Assembly (NCBI RefSeq): GCF_000974985.2
Contig: NZ_LAVA02000070.1
Coordinates: forward strand, 1 to 46,177
DNA: 46,177 nucleotides
DNA from: Streptomyces mangrovisoli
GTDB taxonomy: Bacteria; Actinomycetota; Actinomycetes; Streptomycetales; Streptomycetaceae
Reading direction: 5' to 3'
Positions 30,118-37,500 of this stretch are shown piece by piece; position 1 is the first letter of the stretch, and each line of letters begins with the position of its first letter. The notes beneath the pieces are model-generated. The model saw only the letters and a list, made by a program, of their open reading frames with translations, did not search any database and was not told where the DNA came from. The position numbers and the translations under genes are program-made.

Positions 30118-31203
30118 ATGTCGTCGACGCCCACCGAGCCCTCCGAACCAGCCGGACCTCCCGGGCTCGCCGGACCTCCCGGGGTCGCCGGGCTTCCCGG
30201 GCTTCCCGGGCTTCCCGGGACCGCCGGGATCCTCGAGCTCCCCGGGTCCGCCGAGCCCGCGGCAGCGCCTCCCGTGCTGGCCGAGGTCGTCCGGTCCGGG
30301 TTCGTCGAGGGGCGGCACCGCGGGAGCCTGGTGCTGCTCGCGCCGGACGGCACGGTGGAACTGGCCCTCGGCGACGTGACCACCCCCGTCTTCCCGCGCT
30401 CCGCCAACAAGCCGATGCAGGCGGCGGGCGTGGTGCGGGCCGGGCTCGACCTCTCGGGGGAGCGGCTGGCACTGGCCGCCGCGAGCCACTCCGGCGAAAC
30501 GTTCCACCGCAGGCTGGTGGCCCAGATGCTCGCCGAGCACGGCCTCACCCCCGAGCACCTGAAGTGCCCGCCCGATCTGCCGCTCGACCCGCAGGAACGC
30601 GAGGCGTGCCTGAGTTCCGGCGCCGCCCGCGACCGGCTGGCGATGAACTGCTCCGGCAAGCACACCGCGATGCTGGCGGCGAGCGCCCGGCGCGGCTGGC
30701 CGCTGGACAGCTACCTGGACCCGGGCCACCCGCTCCAGCGGCTCATCCACAGGGTTGTGGAGGAGTCGGCGGGCGAGCCGGTGGCCGCCGTGGGAACGGA
30801 CGGCTGCGGCGCGCCCCTCCTCGCGATCAGCCTGACCGGCCTGGCCCGCGCCTTCCGCTCGTACGTCCTCGCCGACCCGGGCAGCGTGCCGCGCCGGGTC
30901 GCGGACGCCATGCGCGCCCACCCCGAGTACGTCGCCGGCACCCGCCGCCACGACACCTGGCTGATGCGCGAGGTCCCCGGCGCGCTGTCCAAGACCGGCG
31001 CCGAGGCGGTCCAGGCGGTGGCCCTGCCCGACGGCCGCGCCCTGGCCCTCAAGGTCGAGGACGGCGCGACCCGCGCCCTCGGCCCGGTCCTGGCCCGCGC
31101 GCTCTCCCTCGCGGGGGTCGACTCCCCGGTACTGGACCGCGTGGGCCGTGCGCCGCTGCTCGGGGGCGGCCGGGAGGTGGGGCGGATCCGGGCGGCGTTC
31201 TGA
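30118..31203 (+). CDS. L-asparaginase (PF06089 type) with collagen-like N-terminal extension
   Basis: 361 residues from ATG 30118. The enzyme core starts at about residue 53 (VLAEVVRSGFVEGRHRGSLVLL) and shows the pattern of the Rhizobium-type (PF06089) asparaginases: PVFPRSANKPMQAAG, ASHSGE, LAMNCSGKHTAML, VGTDGCGAP and GALSKTGAEAVQ, with the SxK and CxxK-like catalytic residues. It would hydrolyse asparagine to aspartate and ammonia. Before it lies a run of eight Gly-X-Y triplets (GPPGLAGPPGVAGLPGLPGL, about 13-37), encoded by CCCGGGCTT repeats. GTG 30274 is an alternative start that removes this tail (309 residues). Confidence 0.85.
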   Translation: MSSTPTEPSEPAGPPGLAGPPGVAGLPGLPGLPGTAGILELPGSAEPAAAPPVLAEVVRSGFVEGRHRGSLVLLAPDGTVELALGDVTTPVFPRSANKPMQAAGVVRAGLDLSGERLALAAASHSGETFHRRLVAQMLAEHGLTPEHLKCPPDLPLDPQEREACLSSGAARDRLAMNCSGKHTAMLAASARRGWPLDSYLDPGHPLQRLIHRVVEESAGEPVAAVGTDGCGAPLLAISLTGLARAFRSYVLADPGSVPRRVADAMRAHPEYVAGTRRHDTWLMREVPGALSKTGAEAVQAVALPDGRALALKVEDGATRALGPVLARALSLAGVDSPVLDRVGRAPLLGGGREVGRIRAAF

Positions 31204-31273
31204 GCGCCGGGGGAGACCCCTGGCCGTGGGAAGGCGGCGGGCGGGGGCCGTAGGAAAGCAGCGACCGAGGCCG

Positions 31274-31365
31274 CACGGAGGCGGCGTCCGAGGCCTCACG
31301 GAGACGGCGTCCGAGGCCTCATGGAGACGGCGACCCAGGCCTCACGGAGGCGGCGGCCGTGACCG
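31274..31365. repeat. Four 23-bp tandem repeats before the eis-type gene
   Basis: Units start at 31274, 31297, 31320 and 31343 with consensus CACGGAGACGGCGTCCGAGG plus CCT; the fourth is diverged. They end about 60 nt before the -10 hexamer of the downstream acetyltransferase. The 31204-31435 gap holds no gene. Confidence 0.8.
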
Positions 31366-31423
31366 CGTGCAGCGAACGTCGCAGCCGTACGAAAATGTGA
31401 GGACACCCGGCGGTACGCCGACC

Positions 31424-31429
31424 TACCGT
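31424..31429 (+). promoter_or_regulatory. -10 hexamer of the eis-type gene, leaderless start
   Basis: TACCGT is 6 nt before ATG 31436. Confidence 0.5.
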
Positions 31430-31435
31430 GGCCCC

Positions 31436-32704
31436 ATGACCAGCGAAGCCGCCCGTGCGACCGGTACCACCGACCTCGACATCCGGCCCATCACGGAGTC
31501 CGAACTCGCCGACTGGCACCGCGCCATGAGAGTCGGCTTCCTGGACGATCCCGCGGTGACGGAGGAGGTCCTGGAGCCGCGCCGCGCGCTGTTCGTCCCC
31601 GGGCGGCTGCTCGGCGCCTTCGACGGGTCCCGCTGCGTGGCGACCTTCCGCAGCTTCGACCAGGAGGTCACCGCCGTGGGCGGGGCCCCGGTGCAGGCGG
31701 ACGCGATCTCGAACGTCACCGTGTCGCCGACCCACCGCCGCCGCGGCCTGCTCACCCGCATGATGGGCATGGACCTCGCGGCGGCGAAGGAACGCGGCGA
31801 CGTCGTGGCCACGCTGATCGCCGCCGAGTACCCGATCTACGGCCGCTACGGCTTCGGTGCCGGCACCCACAGCGCCCTGTGGACGGTCCGGGTCCCGCGC
31901 ACCGGCCTGGACCTCCGCTGGTCGGCCCCGGAGGGCGGCGGCCGCATCGACCTCGTCGACGGCGAGGACGTCCGCAAGCTCGGCCCCGAACTCCACGACC
32001 GCGTCCGCAGGCAGCAGCCCGGCATGGTCAGCCGCACCGAGCTCAACTGGCACAGCCTCACCGGCCTGGTGCGGTTCTCCCCGTCGTGGACGGAGCCGTA
32101 CTACGCCGCCTACCGCTCGGCGGACGGCGAGGTGCAGGGCCTGGTGTCGTACAAGGCGAAGAGCGAGTGGCGCAGCAACCAGCCCCACGACACCGCCGAG
32201 GTCGACTGGCTGCTGGCGTCGACCCCCGCGGCCGAGCGCGCCCTGTGGCACTTCCTGTGCTCCATCGACTGGATCACCGAGGTGAAGTCCGGCCGTCGCG
32301 CCCCCGACGACCTGCTCCCGCACCTCTTCCCCGACGCCCGCGCCGCGGAGCTGACCTCGCTGACGGACTGGCTGTGGATCCGGATCCTGGACGTCGTGGC
32401 GGCCCTGGAGGCGCGGACGTACGACACCGAGGGCGCGCTGGTCCTGGAGGTCACCGACGACCTGGTGGGCGGCCGCTACCGCCTGGAGGCCGGCCCGGAG
32501 GGCGCCACCTGCACCCGCACGACCACGCACGACGCCGACCTCACGGTGGAGGCCGGCGCGCTGTCGTCGCTGTGGCTCGGTGACGAGTCGGCCGTGCGCC
32601 TCGCGGCGCTGGGCCGGATCCGTGAAGAACGAGCGGGCGCCGCCCGGTCGGCCGACGCCCTGCTGCGCACGTCCAGGCGGCCTTGGTGCCCGGACCTGTT
32701 CTGA
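31436..32704 (+). CDS. Eis-type GNAT N-acetyltransferase
   Basis: 422 residues. The Eis family has two GNAT domains and a sterol-carrier-like C-terminal domain. The N-terminal GNAT carries NVTVSPTHRRRGLLTRMM (acetyl-CoA loop) and AAEYPIYGRYGFG with the conserved tyrosine. The central GNAT and SCP-like regions follow (TDWLWIRILDVVAALEARTY, GALSSLWLG). The protein ends PWCPDLF; in Eis the C-terminal Phe carboxylate acts in catalysis. Mycobacterial Eis acetylates aminoglycosides and protein lysines; the Streptomyces substrate is unknown. Leaderless start behind TACCGT. Confidence 0.92.
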   Translation: MTSEAARATGTTDLDIRPITESELADWHRAMRVGFLDDPAVTEEVLEPRRALFVPGRLLGAFDGSRCVATFRSFDQEVTAVGGAPVQADAISNVTVSPTHRRRGLLTRMMGMDLAAAKERGDVVATLIAAEYPIYGRYGFGAGTHSALWTVRVPRTGLDLRWSAPEGGGRIDLVDGEDVRKLGPELHDRVRRQQPGMVSRTELNWHSLTGLVRFSPSWTEPYYAAYRSADGEVQGLVSYKAKSEWRSNQPHDTAEVDWLLASTPAAERALWHFLCSIDWITEVKSGRRAPDDLLPHLFPDARAAELTSLTDWLWIRILDVVAALEARTYDTEGALVLEVTDDLVGGRYRLEAGPEGATCTRTTTHDADLTVEAGALSSLWLGDESAVRLAALGRIREERAGAARSADALLRTSRRPWCPDLF

Positions 32705-32778
32705 GGCTCCTCCCTGACGGCGATGCGGGTGACGCTCGATATCCGTAGCGAGCTGTGTCTGTGAAGCGATGTCTGTGA

Positions 32779-32851
32779 AGTTGTGGCTGTGCCGGCGTTG
32801 CGGCCGTGGCCGCAACTGTTCAGTTGTCGATGTGGAGTTGTGGCTGTGCCG
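32779..32851. repeat. 16-bp direct repeat and CAACTG palindrome
   Basis: AGTTGTGGCTGTGCCG is at 32779-32794 and 32836-32851. Between them, CAACTG-TT-CAGTTG (32813-32826) is a perfect palindrome. The 32705-32919 gap lies between the ends of the Eis-type gene and the small membrane protein gene and holds no other feature except a weak GCTCCC/GGGAGC hairpin at about 32874-32893. Confidence 0.6.
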
Positions 32852-32919
32852 TACGGACGTGACCGAGCTCCCGGCTCCCCTCCGGAAGGGAGCTTGGCCA
32901 GCCGGATCCGGGGCCCGGC

Positions 32920-33105
32920 TCAGCCGGGCTGGGAGAGCAGCATCACGAGGATGACCGCCCCGATGCCGCCGATCGCGACGCTCTTGGCCCGGTAGCCGAC
33001 CGTCAGCGTGACGAGGGCGACGATGCCCATCACGCCGTACTTCCACTGGACGAGCTCTTCGAAGCCGACGGCGAGGGCCGCGAGAGCGATGGCGATGAGC
33101 GGCAT
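32920..33105 (-). CDS. Small two-helix membrane protein paired with devE
   Basis: 61 residues: two hydrophobic helices (IAIALAALAVGF; GVMGIVALVTLTVGY and IGGIGAVILVMLL) around the motif GFEELVQWKYG. The same GFE..VQWKYG core appears in the protein at 34222-34413, so the two are paralogues. AAGGGGGAA lies 7 nt before ATG 33105, and the identical word precedes the paralogue. It is divergent from the DevE-type regulator gene with a 178-bp shared upstream region containing the palindrome at 33183-33197. Function unknown; coregulation with or repression by the GntR protein is likely. Confidence 0.85.
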   Translation of the reverse strand: MPLIAIALAALAVGFEELVQWKYGVMGIVALVTLTVGYRAKSVAIGGIGAVILVMLLSQPG

Positions 33106-33182
33106 GGCGTTCCCCCTTCGGGACGGCGTCCCTGACTGTCACCCTGGTGGCCAACGCCCTGCGGCTCTGACCATGTTGTGCG

Positions 33183-33197
33183 AGTTGGCAGCCAACT
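33183..33197. promoter_or_regulatory. Operator-like palindrome upstream of devE
   Basis: AGTTGGC-A-GCCAACT, a perfect 7-1-7 palindrome centred 94 nt before the devE GTG. The devA upstream region has AGTTGGT-A-ACCAACT at 95 nt. The shared form and spacing suggest a DevE/DevA binding site. Confidence 0.65.
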
Positions 33198-33202
33198 TCA
33201 CT

Positions 33203-33236
33203 GTGGTTATCCCACTTGGGGGAGCTGCATAACCAC
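33203..33236. promoter_or_regulatory. Second inverted repeat in the devE upstream region
   Basis: GTGGTTAT (33203-33210) and ATAACCAC (33229-33236) are complementary, 18 nt apart. Inside is CCCACTTGGG, which reads as a short palindrome. The CCACTTGG word is conserved in the devA upstream region. Confidence 0.45.
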
Positions 33237-33271
33237 CTTCCCGTTAACTGCCCAAAGATGGCGGGAAGTTG

Positions 33272-33277
33272 TAGGGT
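33272..33277 (+). promoter_or_regulatory. -10 hexamer of devE, leaderless start
   Basis: TAGGGT is 6 nt before GTG 33284. The surrounding AGTTGTAGNNTTT is shared with devA. Confidence 0.55.
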
Positions 33278-33283
33278 TTGTAT

Positions 33284-34201
33284 GTGGACCGGGAACCCGC
33301 CCCCGTCAATGGACGGCAGAGGCCACACCAGTCACTTCGGTCACCGCGGTCACATCGCGAGGTGGCCGACGAGCTGCGCACCCGGATCAGGTCCGGAGTG
33401 CTGCGGCCGGGCGAGCGCATGCCCACGCAGGCCAAGCTGGCCGACGAGTTCGGGGTGGAGCGCGGCGCCGTACGGCAGGCGCTGCGCATCCTCCAGGCCG
33501 AGCGCCTGCTGACCGGCGTGTCCAAGGGCAGCCCGGCGACGGTCGCCCCTGACCTGGGCCTGCGTCCGGTCGCGAGCGGTCCGCAGGCTCCGCCGCTGCC
33601 CACCACGGTGGCGCTCGCACCGCGGATAGCGCAGGCGTTCGCCGCACCGCACGTCGAGATCGAGGCGCTCAGCCTGACCGCGATCTCCCTGAACCTCGCC
33701 CTCGGCGAACCACTCGGCCGGATCCACGCCGGGCAGCTGAAACCGGCCAAGATCGACGTCCGGGTGCTGCTGCCGAGCAACGACATCCCGCTCGCCTTCC
33801 CGTCCCCCGTGCACGCCTCGGCGGCGGACGCGCTGCACCGCCGCTGGGTGGCCCAGCGCAACGCACAGGGCCAGGTGCTGCGGCACAACCTGCTGGCCCT
33901 GCGCTCGACCCACGGCATCGACGTCCATGTCTCCTTCCGCGCCCTGCCGTTCACCCCGCCGGTGAAGCTGTACCTGCTCAACGGGGCGGAGGCGCTGTTC
34001 GCCTACTACACCGTGAGCCGGCGCGCGGCGGAGGTCGACGAGGAGCACCTGGAGATGTACGACGCCGAGGGCACGCGGTCGGTGCTGTTCCCGTTCGAGC
34101 AGGGGACGGGGCTGCGGGACACCACGTTCGTGGAGCAGTCGCAGCTCTGGTTCGACGCGCTGTGGCGCACGATCAGCACCGACCTGGTCCTGACCGGCTG
34201 A
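33284..34201 (+). CDS. devE: DevE-type GntR-family developmental regulator
   Basis: 305 residues from GTG 33284, chosen because TAGGGT lies 6 nt upstream. A GntR winged helix (HREVADELRTRIRSGVLRPGERMPTQAKLADEFGVERGAVRQALRILQAERLL, about 27-80) is followed by the DevA-subfamily effector domain (APHVEIEALSLTAISLNLAL, IDVRVLLPSNDIPLAFPSPV, HRRWVAQRNAQGQVLRHNLLALRSTHGIDVHVSFRALPFTPPVKLYLLNG). The protein at 34631-35503 is close over its whole length. From memory, devA and its duplicate devE both affect aerial mycelium development in S. coelicolor and are distinct in role. Effector unknown. It is convergent with the second small membrane protein gene. Confidence 0.88.
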   Translation: MDREPAPVNGRQRPHQSLRSPRSHREVADELRTRIRSGVLRPGERMPTQAKLADEFGVERGAVRQALRILQAERLLTGVSKGSPATVAPDLGLRPVASGPQAPPLPTTVALAPRIAQAFAAPHVEIEALSLTAISLNLALGEPLGRIHAGQLKPAKIDVRVLLPSNDIPLAFPSPVHASAADALHRRWVAQRNAQGQVLRHNLLALRSTHGIDVHVSFRALPFTPPVKLYLLNGAEALFAYYTVSRRAAEVDEEHLEMYDAEGTRSVLFPFEQGTGLRDTTFVEQSQLWFDALWRTISTDLVLTG

Positions 34202-34210
34202 AAGCCGGTC
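34192..34210. terminator. Bidirectional hairpin at the end of devE
   Basis: GACCGGCT-GAA-AGCCGGTC: an 8-bp stem with a GAA loop spanning the devE stop codon, 12 nt from the convergent small membrane protein gene. Confidence 0.6.
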
Positions 34211-34221
34211 CGGCGGGCCGG

Positions 34222-34413
34222 TCACAGGGCCGGCCCCGCGACCACGCAGGTGAGCAGGACGGCACCGACGGAGGCCACGGCCGAGTTCCGGGCCTTGATG
34301 CCGATGGTGAACAGGAGAAGGCCGATGAGGCCGGCGGCGCCGTACTTCCACTGGACGGTCTGCTCGAAGCCGCTCTGGAGAACGGCGGAGAGGATGGCGA
34401 GGACAGCAGGCAC
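34222..34413 (-). CDS. Small two-helix membrane protein paired with devA
   Basis: 63 residues from GTG 34413, behind AAGGGGGAA. Hydrophobic VLAILSAVLQSGF, then the conserved FEQTVQWKYGAAG, then GLIGLLLFTIGIKA and SVGAVLLTCVVAGPAL. It is a paralogue of the protein at 32920-33105 (shared GFE..VQWKYG..G core, T-x-G and GAV-x-L). It is divergent from the devA gene across 217 bp holding the palindrome at 34529-34543. Both copies keep the same orientation to a GntR gene, so the two-gene module was duplicated as a unit. Function unknown. Confidence 0.85.
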   Translation of the reverse strand: MPAVLAILSAVLQSGFEQTVQWKYGAAGLIGLLLFTIGIKARNSAVASVGAVLLTCVVAGPAL

Positions 34414-34528
34414 GGTGGATTCCCCCTTCTGGCTGCCGGGCGGGACGGGGTGGGGGGTGGAGCGAGGAGCTGTGGGCCGTGTGCGGCGAACTAGGAACCA
34501 GGAAGCAAAACTTCCGCCAACTAACTCA

Positions 34529-34543
34529 AGTTGGTAACCAACT
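34529..34543. promoter_or_regulatory. Operator-like palindrome upstream of devA
   Basis: AGTTGGT-A-ACCAACT, a perfect 7-1-7 palindrome centred 95 nt before the devA GTG. It differs from the devE palindrome only by paired, symmetry-keeping changes (C/G to T/A), which points to selection for dyad symmetry. Confidence 0.7.
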
Positions 34544-34618
34544 CTGACTATGTTGTCCCCACTTGGCTACTACTCATAAACAACTCTCAAACAACTCCAC
34601 ATAGATGGATCAGAGTTG

Positions 34619-34624
34619 TAGTTT
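34619..34624 (+). promoter_or_regulatory. -10 hexamer of devA, leaderless start
   Basis: TAGTTT is 6 nt before GTG 34631. Upstream, AAACAACTC is repeated at an 11-bp interval (about 34579-34597). Confidence 0.5.
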
Positions 34625-34630
34625 TTGGTC

Positions 34631-35503
34631 GTGACCCAGGAGAACGTGGCAGTGAACGGCAGCAGAAGGCTCACGCCCCAGGAGATCGCCGACACCCTGC
34701 GGGAACGCATCCGCGCCGGGGACCTCAAGGTGGGAGACCGCCTGCCCACCCAGGCCGAACTCGCGGACGAGTTCGGCGTGGAGCGCGGCGCCGTGCGCCA
34801 GGCGCTGCGCGTGCTCCACGAGGACGGCCTGCTGAGCAACGTCAGCAAGGGCAGCCCGCCGCGCATCGCGGAACCCCCGCGCGTCCGCGACGAGCCACAG
34901 CCGACGATGGTCGGCCTGGCCCCCCGCCTGACGGAGGCGTTCGCCGCCCCGCACGTCCGCATCGACGCCGCGTGCCTGACGGCGGAGACCCTGATGCTCG
35001 CCCTCGCCGAGCCGATCCGCCTGATCCACGAGGGCCGGCTGCGCCCCGACTCGATCGACGTCCGCATCCTCCTGCCGTCCCGGGACATCAACCTCGCCTT
35101 CCCGGTCCCGGTCGAGGGCCGCACCGACGACGACCCGGTCCACCGCCGCTGGCTGTATCAGCGCAACGCCCAAGGCCACGTTCTCCGGCACAATCTTCAG
35201 GCGCTGCGCAGTTCTCACGGCATCGACGTCCGTGTCACCTTCCGGGCTCTGCCGTTCACGCCACCGGTGAAGCTGTACCTGCTCAACGGTACGGAGGCGC
35301 TGATGGCGTACTACATGATCGCGAGACGAGAGGAGACGACGGACGCCGGAACGCTCGACATGTACGACACCCTGGGCACCGAGTCCCTCCTCTTCTCCTT
35401 CGAGCGACGTTCCGGTCAGCGGGACACTTCCTTCATCGACGAATCCCAGAAGTGGTTCGACGCCCTCTGGGAAACCATCACGACGGACCTGACACTTTCC
35501 TAG
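34631..35503 (+). CDS. devA: DevA-type GntR-family developmental regulator
   Basis: 290 residues from GTG 34631 (6 nt behind TAGTTT). GntR winged helix (LTPQEIADTLRERIRAGDLKVGDRLPTQAELADEFGVERGAVRQALRVLHEDGLL, about 14-68), then the DevA effector domain (APHVRIDAACLTAETLMLAL, IDVRILLPSRDINLAFPVPV, HRRWLYQRNAQGHVLRHNLQALRSSHGIDVRVTFRALPFTPPVKLYLLNG). From memory, S. coelicolor devA mutants are blocked in normal aerial hyphae formation. Its stop codon shares its last base with the devB GTG, so the two are translated as a unit. Assignment of devA versus devE rests on the linked devB. Confidence 0.9.
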   Translation: MTQENVAVNGSRRLTPQEIADTLRERIRAGDLKVGDRLPTQAELADEFGVERGAVRQALRVLHEDGLLSNVSKGSPPRIAEPPRVRDEPQPTMVGLAPRLTEAFAAPHVRIDAACLTAETLMLALAEPIRLIHEGRLRPDSIDVRILLPSRDINLAFPVPVEGRTDDDPVHRRWLYQRNAQGHVLRHNLQALRSSHGIDVRVTFRALPFTPPVKLYLLNGTEALMAYYMIARREETTDAGTLDMYDTLGTESLLFSFERRSGQRDTSFIDESQKWFDALWETITTDLTLS

Positions 35504-36240
35504 TGACTTCTGATGCGAGGCAGACTGAACGGGCGGCGACGGAGGGGGAGACCCTGCGGGAACTGAGCTCACGTGCACGGGTGATCCTCTGGGACTTCGA
35601 CGGGCCGATCTGCTCGCTGTTCGCGCGGCATTCGGCGACGACCGTGGCCGACGAGCTGATCGGCTGGCTCGGCGCGCAGGGCCTGCACGACCTGCTCACG
35701 GAGGACGAACGAGCTTCCCTGGACCCGCACTTCGTGCTGCGCGCCGTGGATCGCCGGCATCCCGGCAGCGACCTGGTCGCGGAGCTGGAGGAACGTCTCA
35801 CCACCCATGAACTGAAGGCGGTTCCCACGGCCATGCCCACCGGGTACGCCGACGTGCTGATCCGTACCTGGTCGACGCTGGGCCCTCGGATGGCGATCAC
35901 CACGAACAACTCGCCGTCGGTGGTGCGGAAGTACCTCGCCGGCCGGGACCTGCTGGACCACTTCGCCCCGCACATCTACGGCCGGACCAAGGATCTCCAC
36001 CTGCTCAAGCCGGACCCGCACTGCCTCAACCGCGCTTTGCGGGGCCTGGGTTCGTCCCCGAAGGACGCACTGATGATCGGCGACACGCCTTCGGACTTTC
36101 ATGCGGCGGAACAGGCCGGCGTCCCGTTCCTGGGCTACGCGCGTAATCCGCGCAAGGAGAAGCTGCTTCGGGAAGCCGGGGCCGTGGATGTCGTGGGTTC
36201 GCTGGAGCCGGTGCTGACCGCTGTGCGGACCAGGCCGTGA
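35503..36240 (+). CDS. devB: DevB-type HAD-family hydrolase
   Basis: 245 residues from GTG 35503, overlapping the devA stop by one base. HAD motifs: I, DFDGP (nucleophile and acid-base Asp in LWDFDGPICS); II, ITTNNS; III, the Lys of LLKPDP; IV, GDTPSD. A helical cap lies between motifs I and II. It is a phosphatase or phosphoglycolate-phosphatase-like enzyme; the substrate is unknown. In S. coelicolor devB is cotranscribed with devA. The next gene starts 186 nt later after several palindromes, so devB probably ends the operon. Confidence 0.88.
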   Translation: MTSDARQTERAATEGETLRELSSRARVILWDFDGPICSLFARHSATTVADELIGWLGAQGLHDLLTEDERASLDPHFVLRAVDRRHPGSDLVAELEERLTTHELKAVPTAMPTGYADVLIRTWSTLGPRMAITTNNSPSVVRKYLAGRDLLDHFAPHIYGRTKDLHLLKPDPHCLNRALRGLGSSPKDALMIGDTPSDFHAAEQAGVPFLGYARNPRKEKLLREAGAVDVVGSLEPVLTAVRTRP

Positions 36241-36298
36241 CGTGCCGTTCATGCCGGTCCACCTCCTTCCCGATTCGGTGAGGTCTCCAACTAGCTGT

Positions 36299-36362
36299 CC
36301 AATTGGCCTACTTGCCTCATGGTTGGTCTGCCCGGAGGGGAAGATCCCTTAACCAATTGGTT
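36299..36362. promoter_or_regulatory. CCAATTGG operator palindromes upstream of the third GntR gene
   Basis: CCAATTGG at 36299-36306 and the 12-bp AACCAATTGGTT at 36351-36362 are perfect palindromes. Half-sites CCAACT (36287-36292), GGTTGG (about 36321) and AATTGGTTT (about 36386) surround them. They resemble the AGTTGG/CCAACT dyad of devE/devA but have a different centre. Confidence 0.6.
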
Positions 36363-36413
36363 TTATCGCTGGCCTGGTTGACCGGAATTGGTTTGCGGGT
36401 GGGCTGTGCCAGG

Positions 36414-36419
36414 TACGGT
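36414..36419 (+). promoter_or_regulatory. -10 hexamer of the third GntR gene, leaderless start
   Basis: TACGGT is 6 nt before GTG 36426, which decides the start over an in-frame ATG at 36303. Confidence 0.55.
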
Positions 36420-36425
36420 CGTCAT

Positions 36426-37322
36426 GTGAACGAACAGCAGGCGGGTGACGGCAGCGGCGTCAAGGAGTTCGAGAGGGTCGCCCGAGAGCTGCTGGACCGC
36501 ATCGGCCGGGGCGTCTACCCCGTCGGCACCCATCTGCCGGCGCAGCGCGAACTGTCGGACGCGCTCGGGGTCAGCCGCGTCACCTTGCAGCGCGCGCTGA
36601 AGATCCTGGCGGCCGAGCGCTGGATCGAGTCCCGCCGGGGCAGTGGATCGAGGGTGGTCAAGAGTCCGACGACGTCCCCGTCGAGGGCGGAGGTCACCGG
36701 CGCGACGGTCGGCGATTCGATCGAGGCCGTGTTCGACTGGGCGTTCGAGCAGCCCGAAGTGTCCCTGGACGTCTACACCTTGACGTCGGAGACCCTGCAC
36801 TGGCAGATCCAGGCGCAGGCCCTGCGCATCCGGCGACGGCAGATCAACCCCAGCAGCATCACGCTGCGCATGCTGCTGCCCGCGGAGGGGATTCCCCTGC
36901 CCTATCCGAGCGTGAAGGACAGCCCGGACGACCAGCGCCTGCGGTTCCGGCTCGACGACATCACCAAGCAGTACACGTCCCTGCTCGACCAGTCCCTGCG
37001 CGCGCTGCGCGCCGAGAAGCTGGTGCCGGACGTCGACGTCCAGATCCGCCGGGTGAAGCTGACACCCACCTTCAAGCTCTACGTCTTCAACCGGACGGTG
37101 GCCGTGATGGGGCCGTACGAGGTGGTCGAGCGCGACATAGAGCTGGACGACGGCGATGTGACGGCGCTTGACGTACTGGGTTTCGAAGCGACTCTCACCC
37201 AATTTGGTGAGCCCGGAAACCCGCAGGTGGCACCCAGTCGTTTCGGGGCCAGCATGAGGTCCTGGTACGAGTCCGTATGGGATCGCCTCGGAGTGCCCGA
37301 AGAGGGACCCGCCGTGCGCTAG
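36426..37322 (+). CDS. Third DevA-like GntR-family regulator
   Basis: 298 residues from GTG 36426; the 41 in-frame codons upstream overlap the operator palindromes and are rejected. GntR winged helix (ARELLDRIGRGVYPVGTHLPAQRELSDALGVSRVTLQRALKILAAERWI, about 15-65) with a diverged recognition helix (SRVTLQRAL instead of ERGAVRQAL). The effector domain aligns with DevA/DevE: LTSETL, INPSSITLRMLLPAEGIPLPYPSV, LDQSLRALR, VDVQIRRVKLTPTFKLYVFN. So it is a third, more distant family member beside devE and devA. It precedes the double-kinase gene by about 200 nt and may regulate it. Confidence 0.87.
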   Translation: MNEQQAGDGSGVKEFERVARELLDRIGRGVYPVGTHLPAQRELSDALGVSRVTLQRALKILAAERWIESRRGSGSRVVKSPTTSPSRAEVTGATVGDSIEAVFDWAFEQPEVSLDVYTLTSETLHWQIQAQALRIRRRQINPSSITLRMLLPAEGIPLPYPSVKDSPDDQRLRFRLDDITKQYTSLLDQSLRALRAEKLVPDVDVQIRRVKLTPTFKLYVFNRTVAVMGPYEVVERDIELDDGDVTALDVLGFEATLTQFGEPGNPQVAPSRFGASMRSWYESVWDRLGVPEEGPAVR

Positions 37323-37500
37323 GATGCGCGGATTCCACGCGAACCGTGCGAGTGAGAGTTCCTGTTCGGGAAACGCCGAACGGCCACTGCCGTGCGGCCC
37401 GGCGCTCGGAGTGGCGATCACCCGTTCAGCTCACTCCAGTGCGCCTTTGGCTGCCCGGAGTAAAACTGATCAGAGAACTGACGTTCACTTACCCATCCTC

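Noticed and set aside
36303..36425. 41-codon N-terminal extension of the third GntR gene
   Set aside because: It covers the CCAATTGG palindromes and the TACGGT -10; GTG 36426 fits the leaderless pattern and the GntR fold.
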